Source: Streptomyces coffeae (GTDB lineage Bacteria > Actinomycetota > Actinomycetes > Streptomycetales > Streptomycetaceae). From it: DNA of 64,000 bases. This document shows, piece after piece, positions 25,244 to 34,177 of the stretch. Numbering within the stretch: the stretch's first letter is position 1; each line of letters begins with the position of its first letter. The translations under genes and the position numbers were made by a program. The notes under the pieces are model-generated. The model was not told the DNA's origin, did not search any database, and saw only the letters and a program-made list of their open reading frames with translations. The stretch spans positions 62,001 through 126,000 of the forward strand of contig NZ_JAERRF010000016.1 in assembly GCF_016741875.1 (NCBI RefSeq), given 5' to 3'.

Positions 25244-25335
25244 CGCTGGCCACCTCCTGTGCAACCCCGCCCCGCGTCACGCTCCTGGTCGAACCCATGC
25301 TCACGTTCGGTCACGAGTACCGTCCACCATCTGTG

Positions 25336-25360
25336 TGCGTACACTGACTCAGCGTACGCA
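25336..25360. promoter_or_regulatory. Perfect 7-bp inverted repeat, candidate operator
   Basis: TGCGTAC-11 nt-GTACGCA lies midway between the DUF5753 regulator start and the divergent ATPase remnant, where autoregulation would be expected. Confidence 0.45.
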
Positions 25361-25405
25361 GCACCACTGCGGCTTGCCGACAAATCTGCGGGCCACAGTG
25401 GATGC

Positions 25406-25510
25406 ATGACACAACCGGCCACCCGCCAAGGCCCCTTCGCCGTATGCGTGTTCACTCAGTGCTTCAGCTCCACCCCGCTCGGCGCGCGCCTTGCCCGGCA
25501 CCTCACACTC
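25406..25510 (+). pseudogene. N-terminal remnant of an ATP-binding (HATPase) regulator
   Basis: An ATG at 25406 opens GPFAVCVFTQCFSSTPLGAR followed by LARHLTLHQLHRT, which resembles the beginning of Streptomyces anti-sigma-like ATPases (FSSTPRGARLAR...). The similarity stops near 25510 and the ATP-binding N/G boxes are absent. The CorA-like gene's 3' end begins right there. It is best explained as a gene cut by the insertion of the following block. Confidence 0.55.
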
Positions 25511-25533
25511 CATCAGCTCCATCGCACCCTCGA

Positions 25534-27033
25534 CTACTGCGTGGGAGCCCCGGAAGGCTGCGGTTCCCCGTCTGGCGGTCGCGTCCTGGTGCCGGGGATC
25601 CTTGGGTCTGGTGCCGTAGCGACGATGAGGGCTGGATCGAGCATGACCGTGCCGAATTCACGGGCCAGAAGGCCGTGAATGGTCTCCCAGGCTCGGAGGC
25701 GCCTGCGCTCCCGACGCTCACTCCAGTGCTCGTGTAGCCTCATTCCGCCGAAGATCGCCACGGCGCAGGCCAGAATAAGGGCAATGATGGCGTAAATCGG
25801 CATATAGCGATCATCGAACATGGATCGCTTCTGATCCACCTGCTGGGCGTTGACACCGAAGAAGCCAAATAGCAGGCTGAGCGTACCGGTGACCGTGGTG
25901 ACGAAAGTTACCGCCACCACGGTTCGAATTCGACGCCGATCACCGGCTCGCTGCTCGGCGCTCTCGACCGATGTCAGCTCGGCAGCAATGGCATTACTCA
26001 GCCGACTCAGCATCTGCCCGATGGTGGCGGAGCGCTCGGTGAGCCCCATCGCCGAGTAGAGGGCGTTGTGAAAACCTTCCACCCGTAATGCCGGTACAAG
26101 AGTTCCGATGTCACCACCGGCCTCGACGCTGTAACTGAGCTCAAGTTCCAAATGACTCAGGCCGTCAGAGATATGTTCCAGCGTGGTCCGGCGGCGGTGC
26201 ATATCGCGTTCCGCGTCGGACCGGGTCCGGAAGCGGTGCCCATAGGCGTATGCCACATCCCGGATCTCCCGCAGACGTGCCGCCGACCCCACAGCCTGCA
26301 CAGCGGAAAGCAGAACACAGTTCTCGATGTAGTCCTGATGACCACAGATAAGGCTCGCGTACGGCCCGAGAGCGCCAACGGTGGTCGGCCTCCTGTTGAG
26401 TTCAGCGGGATACACGATCGAGCTGTGCTCCGGCCGGTACGGGAGGTCGGAACGGTAGATCACCCGCTGGATGGTGTCGTCGTCGGGGACATCCTCGGGT
26501 GAGGGCACGCTTCTGAAGACCAACTGATGTCGCTCCGGGAGGAAGCCGGATGCTTGCCCATCCGCCACATCCGGGCAGTAGCCGACACGCTCGCCCACGA
26601 GCTGTTCCAGCGGCACCCCCGAGCACTCAATGCTCGCGTAATACAGGTCTTCCATCAGCGGAACGGACTCGACAAGGCTTAAAGGAACGTCCATCGTTAA
26701 TGCAACCAGAACCTGACCGGAGGGATGCAGAAAGTGCCAGAGCGTGGCGGCCGAGGGCGATCCCGTTTGCCAACGTTGACATGTGAGAGACGAACAGTCG
26801 AGAGATTCCTTGCGGAGCACTCGTGGCAGTTGTTCCCGGGCCAGTTCATAGAAAGGCGCCAGTCGGCCAAAGGCGAGTGACTCCGTCGGAGCGTGCTCGC
26901 CCGGTGGCACTTGAGCCGGGTCGCAGACCCAAGAGGTTGAGTAGACGGTCGTGACACGGAGATGCGGCCGGGAAGCGTAGGGAGCGAAGAGGTCCCCACG
27001 AGCACCACTAGAGGGCATGCCAGCGCCGTTCAT
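25534..27033 (-). CDS. CorA-like membrane protein with GVN motif
   Basis: This 499-aa protein has a long soluble N-terminal domain and two TM segments near the C-terminus, as in CorA Mg2+ channels. TM1 ends in LLFGFFGVNAQQ; residues 393-395 are GVN where CorA has the selectivity motif GMN. TM2 is IYAIIALILACAVAIFGGM. The region after TM2 is a long basic tail. Codons 112 and 118 are TTA, and base composition is less GC-rich than the flanks. The ATG at 27033 overlaps the phosphotransferase gene stop by 26 bp; ATG 27018 is an alternative. Ion specificity is not predictable. Confidence 0.65.
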   Translation of the reverse strand: MNGAGMPSSGARGDLFAPYASRPHLRVTTVYSTSWVCDPAQVPPGEHAPTESLAFGRLAPFYELAREQLPRVLRKESLDCSSLTCQRWQTGSPSAATLWHFLHPSGQVLVALTMDVPLSLVESVPLMEDLYYASIECSGVPLEQLVGERVGYCPDVADGQASGFLPERHQLVFRSVPSPEDVPDDDTIQRVIYRSDLPYRPEHSSIVYPAELNRRPTTVGALGPYASLICGHQDYIENCVLLSAVQAVGSAARLREIRDVAYAYGHRFRTRSDAERDMHRRRTTLEHISDGLSHLELELSYSVEAGGDIGTLVPALRVEGFHNALYSAMGLTERSATIGQMLSRLSNAIAAELTSVESAEQRAGDRRRIRTVVAVTFVTTVTGTLSLLFGFFGVNAQQVDQKRSMFDDRYMPIYAIIALILACAVAIFGGMRLHEHWSERRERRRLRAWETIHGLLAREFGTVMLDPALIVATAPDPRIPGTRTRPPDGEPQPSGAPTQ

Positions 27034-27907
27034 GGTCGCCCTTTCGCAGAGATTCCATCCGCAGCGCGAATTCGTCTGCCGCCGGACCGGACTGGGCCAT
27101 CTGCATCAACCAGGTCGTCATGCCCAACTCCCGGGTGATACGCAACACCGGATAGCCGTGCCACTTGGTCACATCGATGCCATAGGTGCGGACGAAGTCC
27201 GCATACTCGGCCGGGGCAAGGCCAAATCGATCGACAGCGATGGCGGTTGGAACCAGATCCCAAGCCAGCGGACCCTTGGCCGTTGCTTCGTAGTCGATGA
27301 GCAGGGCGCGGCCACCGTCCAGCAGGACGTTGCCACGATGGGCATCACCATGCACCAATTGCTGCGGCGAGGAGGCAACAAGATCGCGGAACTCGCCTTC
27401 TGCGTTGTCACATGCTTCGGTGAGGAAGCGCACGTCTTCACGCCTGATTCCGGAGACCACATCCAGCCGGCGCCGCATGATGGGGAATGGATCCAGGACG
27501 GGCAGCGGAAAGTCCGGATTCGGCAGAGCATGCAGGTCGCGGAGAAGCGCGGCCAGGACGGTGACGGAGTCGGGTGTGGAGCTGTCCGGCACGTATTCCC
27601 AGAAGGTCACCAGTCGGCCGTCGGCCTCGACGGGCTGGGAGGCATCCGTTGGGTGTACGGAGGGAAACCTGTGTCCGGCGAGCCAGCGTGCCACGGCCAG
27701 TTCCTTGGCAACCCTGTCAGCCATCTCTGTCGAACGAGCAACCCTGACGACAACACCGACGTCGGGGAGCGCGAACAGTGCGTTCTCCCCAAGCCGCAAA
27801 AGCTTCGCGTCCGGGCGAGTAGGCAGTCCGGCTGAGTTGCATGCGGTGAGCATGGCTCGGCGTGCGTTGTCCTCGGTTAACCCTTCATGGGTTTCTTGGA
27901 AGTCCAT
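27008..27907 (-). CDS. Aminoglycoside-phosphotransferase-family kinase
   Basis: This 299-aa protein has a kinase-like fold. Catalytic loop HGDAHRGNVLLD and Mg-binding IDYE (LLIDYEATAKG) are intact. The N-terminal lobe has LRLGENALFALP. Codon 10 is TTA (27878-27880). It forms a unit with the CorA-like gene (26-bp overlap). The substrate may be an antibiotic, amino-alcohol or metabolite; resistance should not be assumed. A diverged homologue is encoded head-to-head at 28042. Confidence 0.85.
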   Translation of the reverse strand: MDFQETHEGLTEDNARRAMLTACNSAGLPTRPDAKLLRLGENALFALPDVGVVVRVARSTEMADRVAKELAVARWLAGHRFPSVHPTDASQPVEADGRLVTFWEYVPDSSTPDSVTVLAALLRDLHALPNPDFPLPVLDPFPIMRRRLDVVSGIRREDVRFLTEACDNAEGEFRDLVASSPQQLVHGDAHRGNVLLDGGRALLIDYEATAKGPLAWDLVPTAIAVDRFGLAPAEYADFVRTYGIDVTKWHGYPVLRITRELGMTTWLMQMAQSGPAADEFALRMESLRKGDHERRWHAL

Positions 27908-27910
27908 CCC

Positions 27911-28006
27911 GGTCAGCCTTTCGAGGCGGCTGACCTGCTGTCAAGGCAGCAACGACTGGGGGTGCCCAACGACGCGTTCAGGCTCCAGTGCCGGATGCGA
28001 GACTGA
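27911..28006 (+). pseudogene. Possible C-terminal gene remnant
   Basis: A short plus-strand frame (GQPFEAADLLSRQQRLGVPN then DAFRLQCRMRD, stop 28004-28006) has coding-like composition and no start of its own. It lies at the right edge of the CorA-like/phosphotransferase block, opposite the truncated ATPase at the left edge. Identity is unknown. Confidence 0.3.
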
Positions 28007-28041
28007 CAGTTGGACTGGCAGGGAGACATGAGGAGCATGAC

Positions 28042-28953
28042 GTGGCGGACGTGGCGTTCACGGAGGAGCGGGCGCGGGCGGTGCTCGGCGCGGCGCTGCC
28101 GCCCTATCGGGCCGGGGACGCCGAGGCGCGGCTGCTGGCTTTCGGGGAGAACGCCGTCTTCGCGATCGACAGCCTGTCCCTGGTGGTGCGGGTCAGCCGG
28201 GATCTGGAGATGTGGGACCGGGCGGCCCGGGAGCTGAAGGTGGCCGACTGGCTGGCGCGGGAGGGGCTGCCCGCGGTGCGGCCGGATCGGCGGTACGGCT
28301 CGGAGCAACCGCTTCCGTTCTCCGGTCATCTGGTGACTTACTGGCAGCAGCTTCCCGAGCCCGTCCGGCCCGCCGGACCGCGCGATCTGGCCGTGCTGCT
28401 GCATCTGGTGCACGCCCTGCCGGAGCCGCCCGCGGAGCTGTCGCTGGAGCTGCCGCGGCGGGAGCTGCTGGGCGGGGTGGAACGGTGGCTGCGGCTGGCC
28501 GGGGATGCGATCGACCCGGCGGACGCGGCGTATCTGCGCGCCCGCCGGGACGACTTCGCCGCGGCGGCCGCCGAGCTGGTACCGCGGCTGACGCCCGGAC
28601 CGATCCACGGGGACGCCCTGCCGCGCAATGTGCACATCGGCCCCGACGGCCCGGTCCTCGTCGACCTGGAGACCTTCTCCCACGATCTGCGCGAGCACGA
28701 CCTCGTGGTCATGGCCCTGAGCCGGGACCGCTACGGCCTCGACCCGGCCGCCTACGACGACTTCACGGCGGCCTACGGCTGGGATGTGCGGGAGTGGCCC
28801 GGCTGCGCGGTGCTGCGGGGCGCCCGGGAGACCGCCAGCTGTGCCTGGGTGGCCCAGCACGCACCGGGCAATCCGGCGGCGCGGGCCGAGTTCGCCCGCC
28901 GGGTGGCCTCCCTGCGGGAGGGTGACCCGGCGGTGCGCTGGTACGCGTTCTGA
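28042..28953 (+). CDS. Aminoglycoside-phosphotransferase-family kinase (second copy)
   Basis: This 303-aa homologue of the 27008 gene has LLAFGENAVFAI, catalytic HGDALPRNVHI and metal-binding DLETFSHD. The GTG at 28042 is chosen for AGGAG 6 nt upstream; an earlier GTG at 27988 lacks one. GC content is high, like core genes, in contrast to the other copy, so the two were probably not made by a recent local duplication. Substrate unknown. It converges on the TIGR03086 gene with 21 bp between. Confidence 0.87.
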   Translation: MADVAFTEERARAVLGAALPPYRAGDAEARLLAFGENAVFAIDSLSLVVRVSRDLEMWDRAARELKVADWLAREGLPAVRPDRRYGSEQPLPFSGHLVTYWQQLPEPVRPAGPRDLAVLLHLVHALPEPPAELSLELPRRELLGGVERWLRLAGDAIDPADAAYLRARRDDFAAAAAELVPRLTPGPIHGDALPRNVHIGPDGPVLVDLETFSHDLREHDLVVMALSRDRYGLDPAAYDDFTAAYGWDVREWPGCAVLRGARETASCAWVAQHAPGNPAARAEFARRVASLREGDPAVRWYAF

Positions 28954-28974
28954 CGACCGCGCCGCCGCCGTCGC

Positions 28975-29571
28975 TCAGGCAGACCAGGCGGGGTCGCGTC
29001 CGCTGAGGCCGACCGCGCGGTCCAGCGGTGGGGCGCTCTCCGGCACCGGGACGACCGGCCCGAACAGCTCCTTCGGACGGTCCTCGAGCGCGGACTGCGA
29101 CAGCAGCCCGATGACGGCCTCGGCGCTGCCGCTGTCGCAGTCGAAGGGCTGGCCGGTGGCGCGGGCCAGATCCCAGCCGTGGATCACCAGCTCGTCCAGG
29201 GCCACCAACCCCATGACCTCGGCGGGCAGGGTGACGCCCCCGGCCTCCGCGTTCCCCTGCCAGGCCGCCGGGTCCCGCCAGGCGGCCGCCATGCCGTCCA
29301 GCCGCCGCGGCAGCTCCGCCCGCCAGCCCGGCTCCAGCCGCGCCGCGGACCCCCGGCCGGGCGCGGACCGCTCCGGGTCCTTCGGCGGCTTCTTGCGCGC
29401 CGCGTCCTGGAAGGCGAGCGCCAGCCCCATCATGTGGTCCAGCAGATCCCCCACCGCATACTCGGCGCACGGGGTGCGCGCCGTCAGCTGATCGTCCGAG
29501 ACTCCGCTGAGCAGTGCGGACACCCGCTGGGCCGCGGGGCCGAGATCGACGATCGGGCTCTGGTGCGTCAC
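28975..29571 (-). CDS. TIGR03086-type DinB/maleylpyruvate-isomerase-like protein
   Basis: This 198-aa four-helix metal-binding-fold protein begins with DLGPAAQRVSALLSGVSDDQ, has CAEYAVGDLLDHMMGLALAF (His of the metal site) and later ELVIHGWDLARATGQPF (second His). This matches the mycothiol-dependent maleylpyruvate isomerase N-terminal family as found in many actinobacterial paralogues; enzymatic function is not assigned. Confidence 0.87.
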   Translation of the reverse strand: MTHQSPIVDLGPAAQRVSALLSGVSDDQLTARTPCAEYAVGDLLDHMMGLALAFQDAARKKPPKDPERSAPGRGSAARLEPGWRAELPRRLDGMAAAWRDPAAWQGNAEAGGVTLPAEVMGLVALDELVIHGWDLARATGQPFDCDSGSAEAVIGLLSQSALEDRPKELFGPVVPVPESAPPLDRAVGLSGRDPAWSA

Positions 29572-29601
29572 GGCGGTCCTCCTCGTTCCGGTCCGTTCAT
29601 C

Positions 29602-29631
29602 CCTCTACCTGCCTCTACCTGCCTCTACCTG
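29602..29631. repeat. Three perfect 10-bp tandem repeats
   Basis: CCTCTACCTG occurs three times in tandem in the 144-bp gap between the exonuclease gene and the TIGR03086 start, 31 bp upstream of the latter. On the minus strand it reads CAGGTAGAGG, with potential to affect that gene's leader. Confidence 0.85.
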
Positions 29632-29715
29632 TACGGACCGGCCGGAGCCGGGAAACTCATCGGCGCGCGGAGCCCCCGTCCGGCCGACCGCCGTACGGCG
29701 CTCCCGCCCCGCGTC

Positions 29716-30438
29716 CTACGCCACCGCCGCCCCCACCTCGCGCAGCGGCCAGCTCCCGTCCACCACCGCGTCCGGGGTGCCCTTGCGGCGCAGCCAGGAC
29801 TGGAAGTCGGCGGCCCAGCGGGCGTACCAGCCCACCTGCTTGCGGTGCAGTTCCCACAGCTCGAGCCCGGCCACCTCGCGGTGGCGCTCGGCGACCGCGC
29901 AGGCCACCCGCACCGCCGCGAGCGCGTCCGCCCCGGCCTCATGGGCCCGCTCGTGCACCACCCCGTACTCCCCGCAGACCGCCGCCAGCGTCCGCTTGCC
30001 CTTGCGGTAGCGGTCGACGGCCCGGTCTATCGTGTACGGATCGACGACCGGGCCGGTCTCCGCCCCGTCCAGCCGCTCGCTCAACGACCGCAGCCCGTAC
30101 CGCCCCAACTCGGCGGCCAGCAGGCTGAGATCGAACGCCGCGTTGTACGCCACCACCGGGGCGCCCCGGCGCCAGTGGGCCACCAGCGCGTCCGCCACCT
30201 CGTCGACCACGTCCGCGGCCGGCCGCCCCTCGGCCTTCGCCCTCTCATCGGTGATGCCGTGCACCGCCACGGCACCCTCCGGAATGGGAACCCCCGGATC
30301 GGCCAGCCACTCCCGCCGCGCGATCGGCTCCCCGCCCTTCACCTCGATCACGGCCGCGGTCACGATCCGCGCCATGTGCGGATCGGTGCCGGTCGTCTCC
30401 AGATCGAATCCGATCAGAAGCTCACGGTGCCAGCCCAT
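29716..30438 (-). CDS. DEDDh 3'-5' exonuclease (DnaQ/epsilon-like)
   Basis: This 240-aa exonuclease has motif ExoI FDLETTGTDP (Asp, Glu), ExoII VVAYNAAFDLSLL (Asp) and ExoIII HEAGADALAAVR (His, Asp), i.e. a full DEDDh set. ATG 30438 has GGGAGG about 6 nt upstream. No polymerase domain is attached; such stand-alone proteins are proposed to act in DNA repair or proofreading. The C-terminus (WYARWAADFQSWLRRKGTPD) is conserved among Streptomyces orthologues from memory. Confidence 0.9.
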   Translation of the reverse strand: MGWHRELLIGFDLETTGTDPHMARIVTAAVIEVKGGEPIARREWLADPGVPIPEGAVAVHGITDERAKAEGRPAADVVDEVADALVAHWRRGAPVVAYNAAFDLSLLAAELGRYGLRSLSERLDGAETGPVVDPYTIDRAVDRYRKGKRTLAAVCGEYGVVHERAHEAGADALAAVRVACAVAERHREVAGLELWELHRKQVGWYARWAADFQSWLRRKGTPDAVVDGSWPLREVGAAVA

Positions 30439-30659
30439 GGCTGCCCTCCCTTTGTCATAACTCCCCCGTTTTTCCCCGGTTATCACCGGTCAACCCAGTT
30501 ACCCATGGGTTTCCCCTGGTGTGCACCACCTTCGCATGCACCACTGACAACGCCCGGTGAGGTGGCGGCAGACGTCGTTGGCCCACCGGGTCGTATACGC
30601 GTTCGACATGGCAGGAGCGTACGGACGGGGTACGACAACACCGGAGACGGCAGGACGGC

Positions 30660-31913
30660 TCAGGAGACCGGGCGGGAGTCTCCCCAGACGCTCTCGAACT
30701 CCTCCCGGTAGGTGCCGAAGAGCCCGCCGTCGACCGCGGCACCGGCGTCCTGGCCCGCGCGCACCACATCGCGGCCGCGGCCGCCGCCGCGCAGCACCAG
30801 GACCGGGGCCTCCATACCGCGGGCCTTGCGCAGATAGCTCTGGATGACCGCGAGGCCGTCGGTGCCGTCGCCGTTCACCAGGTAGGCGGTGAAGCGGGGG
30901 GTCTCGTCGAAGACATGGATCTCGAAGGCGCCCGGGTCGCGCAGCCGGGCCCGGACCCGCCGCATATGGAGGATGTTCATCTCCACCGAGCGGCTCACCT
31001 CGCCCTTCTTCAGGCCGAGTTCGCGTTCACGCCGGCGTACCGCGCTGCTCGCGGGGTTGAGGAAGAGCAGCCGTGCCCGGCAGCCGGATTCGGCCAGCCG
31101 CACCAGGCGGCGGCCGGAGTAGTTCTGGACCAGGAGGTTGAGTCCGATGCCGACCGCGTCGAGGCGGCGGGCACCCTCGAAGAGGTCCTCGACGGGCAGC
31201 TGCCGCTGGAGCCGCACCCGGTCGGAGTGGACCCCGACCACATCGGCGTAGCGGTCGCCGACGAGATCCTCGACGGCGTCGATGGGCAGCCGGTCCGCCG
31301 CGGGGGTGCCGGTGCCGCTGCCGAGTATCTCCAGCAGCCGGGCCGAGGCGCGCTCGGCCTGGGCGAGGACGGTCTCGGACAGCGCGCGGTTGCGGGAGAC
31401 GACGTTGCGCGCGACCTCCAGCTCGTCCAGGGCGAGTTCCACCTCGCGCCGGTCGTCGAGGTAGGGCTCGAAGCACGGCCAGTGCTGGACCAGCAGCTCC
31501 CGCAGCTGCGGGAGGGTGAGAAAGCTGAGCACATTGTCGTCGGCCGGATCGAGCAGATAGCCCTTGCGGCGGCTCACCTCCCGGACCGCCACCGCGCGCT
31601 GTACCCACTCCTGTCCGGCGGGTCCGGCCGCGGCGATGACCCAGTCGTCGCCGTGGACCGGTTCGTAGATGGGCCGGAGAACGGCTCCGACGACCGCGCG
31701 CAGCCGCTGTTCCACCAGGTTCAGCCAGATGTAGGCACGCCCGGCCCGGCGCGCGCGTGTCCGCACCTCGGCCCAGGCATCGGCGCCCCAGTCCAGTTCC
31801 GCCCCGATCTCCATCGGCCGCGCCAGGGACACCGCGCCGGGAGGTGCTTCGGTGGAGCCGTCACCCCCGGGACCTCCGCCACCAGGGGGCAGCTCCAGCC
31901 CGCCCGAGCTCAC
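30660..31913 (-). CDS. SAV2148-like HEPN-domain protein
   Basis: This 417-aa protein is conserved in Streptomyces. After a Gly/Pro-rich N-terminus comes PMEIGAELDWGADAWAEVRTRARR; the second half ends in SFLTL.. VARNVVSRNRALSETVL, with the HEPN-type RN-x-H/R pattern (SRNRAL). HEPN proteins often are RNases linked to conflict systems, but no partner toxin-antitoxin gene is adjacent. GTG start. Specific function unknown. Confidence 0.8.
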   Translation of the reverse strand: MSSGGLELPPGGGGPGGDGSTEAPPGAVSLARPMEIGAELDWGADAWAEVRTRARRAGRAYIWLNLVEQRLRAVVGAVLRPIYEPVHGDDWVIAAAGPAGQEWVQRAVAVREVSRRKGYLLDPADDNVLSFLTLPQLRELLVQHWPCFEPYLDDRREVELALDELEVARNVVSRNRALSETVLAQAERASARLLEILGSGTGTPAADRLPIDAVEDLVGDRYADVVGVHSDRVRLQRQLPVEDLFEGARRLDAVGIGLNLLVQNYSGRRLVRLAESGCRARLLFLNPASSAVRRRERELGLKKGEVSRSVEMNILHMRRVRARLRDPGAFEIHVFDETPRFTAYLVNGDGTDGLAVIQSYLRKARGMEAPVLVLRGGGRGRDVVRAGQDAGAAVDGGLFGTYREEFESVWGDSRPVS

Positions 31914-32001
31914 CTGTGCACCGCCTTCCGCCCCCGTCCAACGATCAACGCAGACTACTGCGCGGGCGGAGGCGGTGCAGCACTCTCGATCGACCTATCG
32001 G

Positions 32002-33327
32002 TCAACGATCCTCTTCTGTATGGCCGTTGTGACCGGAGAGTGCGGGCGGCGTGAGCGGATTCATAGCGGTGACATCGCGCGGGGCGAGCTGGAAGCCCTG
32101 CCAGTGCACCGGCATCGGCTCCTGGTCCTCGTCACGGGCGATGTGGTGGAAACCGATGTTGACCCATACGACCGGGTGTTTGAGGCTCTGGCCGTTGACC
32201 CATTTGTCGACGGACTTGCCCGCGCCCCGGCCGCAGTTGCGCAGATTGTTGCTGGCGAACTGCTCGCACTTGTTGTAGTCGGTGAAGTACACGTCGTGCT
32301 TGGTGTAGCTGCGGCCCTGGTACTTGGTGGTGTGACCGGGCACGATCTCGTAGCTGCGCGGGTGGCCGTCCTTGTTCTTGCCCGCGGTGCTCACCACGCG
32401 CCACCAGCGCGCCTCGGCGGCGTCCCCGGCGAGCTCCTTGGTGATCTGGGTGCGGGTGGTCTTGGTCTTGGGGATCCCCCGGCCGGTGGCGGTGGTCTTG
32501 GAGTCGTACTGCTCGATCTTGCTCTTGGGCGAGCCGTCGAGGCCGAAGTTCAGCCGCCAGAAGACGTTGTGGGCATGGCTGGTGGCGTAGTCCTTGGCGC
32601 CCTTGCCGAGCGGCCAGCCGCGGCCGTCACCGGCGTCGTAGTCCATCGGGGAGAGCGTGCCGGTGGCGCCGACCTGCATGGACATGGTGCCGTCGCCGGA
32701 GAACCGCCACTCGGTGATGTACTCGTACCAGCCGACCTGGTTGACGGTGTAGAGCAGCAGGTCCTTGCCCTGCCGCTGGTAGACCTTGTTCGGGTTGCTC
32801 GCGTCGCCCATGCGGTAGGCGTGGCCGCGGGCGCGGGTGGTGGCGCACAGCCCCTTCACCTTCTCCCGGTCGGGGCTCCAGGCGTCCGGCACCCGGACGG
32901 TCTTGATGGTGCCGCCGGGGCATTCGGCCGGGTCGAGCTGCATCAGGCCCTGGGCGAAGCCCTGGCCGGTGAGGTCGTCGTACTCGTTCTGGCCGTCGTC
33001 GTACGGCACATGGATCTGGCCCAGTTTGGCCGAGCTCAGCACCTTGATGGGGGCGGACTCGCCCTTGGGCTGGTACGAGACGTTGTCGAGCACCAGCCCG
33101 GCGTTGCTCTCGTAGTGCCAGCACATCCGCCAGGTGGTGCCGCCGTCCAGCTTCTGCTCGACCTGGTAGGCGGAGCTACAGTTCGCGGCCGGCGCGGGGG
33201 CCTTGGCGGGGGCCTTCGGGGCGGCCTGGGCGGGGCCCGCGGCGACCGCCACGGTACCGAGCAGCGTCGTGGCGCCGACAGCCGCCGCGACCCTGAGGCG
33301 GGCGCGGCGGAGCCTTCTTTCAGGCAT
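32002..33327 (-). CDS. Secreted copper-amine-oxidase-like protein, catalytic-type domain
   Basis: This 441-aa exported protein has a signal (RLRVAAAVGATTLLGTVAVA, cleavage AQA-AP). It resembles the C-terminal beta-sandwich of copper amine oxidases: GWYEYITEWRFSGDG corresponds to the TPQ-precursor region (Tyr kept, preceding Asn replaced by Trp), SHAHNVFWRLNFGLDG supplies two candidate Cu ligands in HxH, and GFHHIARDEDQEPMPVHWQG a third. Because the usual N-Y-D/E context is changed, TPQ formation is doubtful. It follows the 33383 gene, whose product looks like the missing N-terminal domain. Confidence 0.7.
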   Translation of the reverse strand: MPERRLRRARLRVAAAVGATTLLGTVAVAAGPAQAAPKAPAKAPAPAANCSSAYQVEQKLDGGTTWRMCWHYESNAGLVLDNVSYQPKGESAPIKVLSSAKLGQIHVPYDDGQNEYDDLTGQGFAQGLMQLDPAECPGGTIKTVRVPDAWSPDREKVKGLCATTRARGHAYRMGDASNPNKVYQRQGKDLLLYTVNQVGWYEYITEWRFSGDGTMSMQVGATGTLSPMDYDAGDGRGWPLGKGAKDYATSHAHNVFWRLNFGLDGSPKSKIEQYDSKTTATGRGIPKTKTTRTQITKELAGDAAEARWWRVVSTAGKNKDGHPRSYEIVPGHTTKYQGRSYTKHDVYFTDYNKCEQFASNNLRNCGRGAGKSVDKWVNGQSLKHPVVWVNIGFHHIARDEDQEPMPVHWQGFQLAPRDVTAMNPLTPPALSGHNGHTEEDR

Positions 33328-33382
33328 GGAGGACTCCTGTTGGTTCAACGTGTGGAGGGGCGTGGACGAGCGTCCGGACGGG

Positions 33383-34177
33383 TCAGCCCAGCCGGGCGAC
33401 GGAGCGGTCGCTCAGGTCGATCACCAGCGGGCGGACGTCGATCCAGGGGCCGTTGACGACCCGGGTGAACAGCCGCACACAGCGGTGCTTGCCGCAGTCC
33501 TGAACGGCGGCCGGTCCGGTGCTGTCCTCGCCCCCGCGGTAGACGAAGCCGGTCACGGTCAGCTGACCGGGGCCGATCAGCGTCTTGCCGGTGGCGTCCT
33601 TGAAGTCCTTCTTCAGACCCGCGCCCAGCTTGTCGTTGATCAGCAGCCGGGCGGCCTCCACGACCTCGTCATGGACGGGCGGCGGCTGGACCCCCCGCTG
33701 GGTGTCGGTGTGCTCGACCTTGCCCGTACCGAGGTCGACCGTCTTGGTCAGATACGTGTCGTCCTTGTAGTCGTAGTACGTGACCTCGGCGCGGCGGGGC
33801 GGATCGGCCGCGCCGACCTCGTCCGGCCCCAGTTCGGCGAGGTCGGTGGAGAGGTGCTCGGGGCCCGTCTTGCCCTTGACGTTCTCGCCCTCGGCGCGCA
33901 GGCCGCGGCCGAGCGCGAGCGACTGGGCGCGCTTCATCTCGTCGTCGGTGAGCGGATCCCGTCCGGCGCCCTTCTTTCCCTGCTCAGGCGCGGACTCCAC
34001 TACTCCGGGCCGCGGCGACGCCTGGCCCTGCTCGGCCGCGGAACCCTGCGGCCCTCCCCCACCCTGTCCCTCGTCGCCGGACGCGCTGTCCGGCAGTGTC
34101 ACCGCGATCAGCGCCGCGCCGGCGGTGACCGCCATGGCGGCACCGGCCACCACCTTGCCCAGGTGACGGTGGATCAT
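33383..34177 (-). CDS. Secreted protein resembling amine-oxidase N-terminal domains
   Basis: This 264-aa protein has an N-terminal membrane or signal segment (KVVAGAAMAVTAGAALIAV) followed by a Gly/Gln-rich linker. DPLTDDEMKRAQSLAL and HDEVVEAARLLINDKL resemble the starts of the N2/N3 domains of copper amine oxidases (DPLTxxEI..A), suggesting a two-polypeptide version with the next gene 55 bp downstream. The start is uncertain: ATG 34177 puts the hydrophobic segment first, while GTG 34186, ATG 34216 and ATG 34228 are open. The shared motif at 34229-34248 lies directly upstream. Confidence 0.6.
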   Translation of the reverse strand: MIHRHLGKVVAGAAMAVTAGAALIAVTLPDSASGDEGQGGGGPQGSAAEQGQASPRPGVVESAPEQGKKGAGRDPLTDDEMKRAQSLALGRGLRAEGENVKGKTGPEHLSTDLAELGPDEVGAADPPRRAEVTYYDYKDDTYLTKTVDLGTGKVEHTDTQRGVQPPPVHDEVVEAARLLINDKLGAGLKKDFKDATGKTLIGPGQLTVTGFVYRGGEDSTGPAAVQDCGKHRCVRLFTRVVNGPWIDVRPLVIDLSDRSVARLG

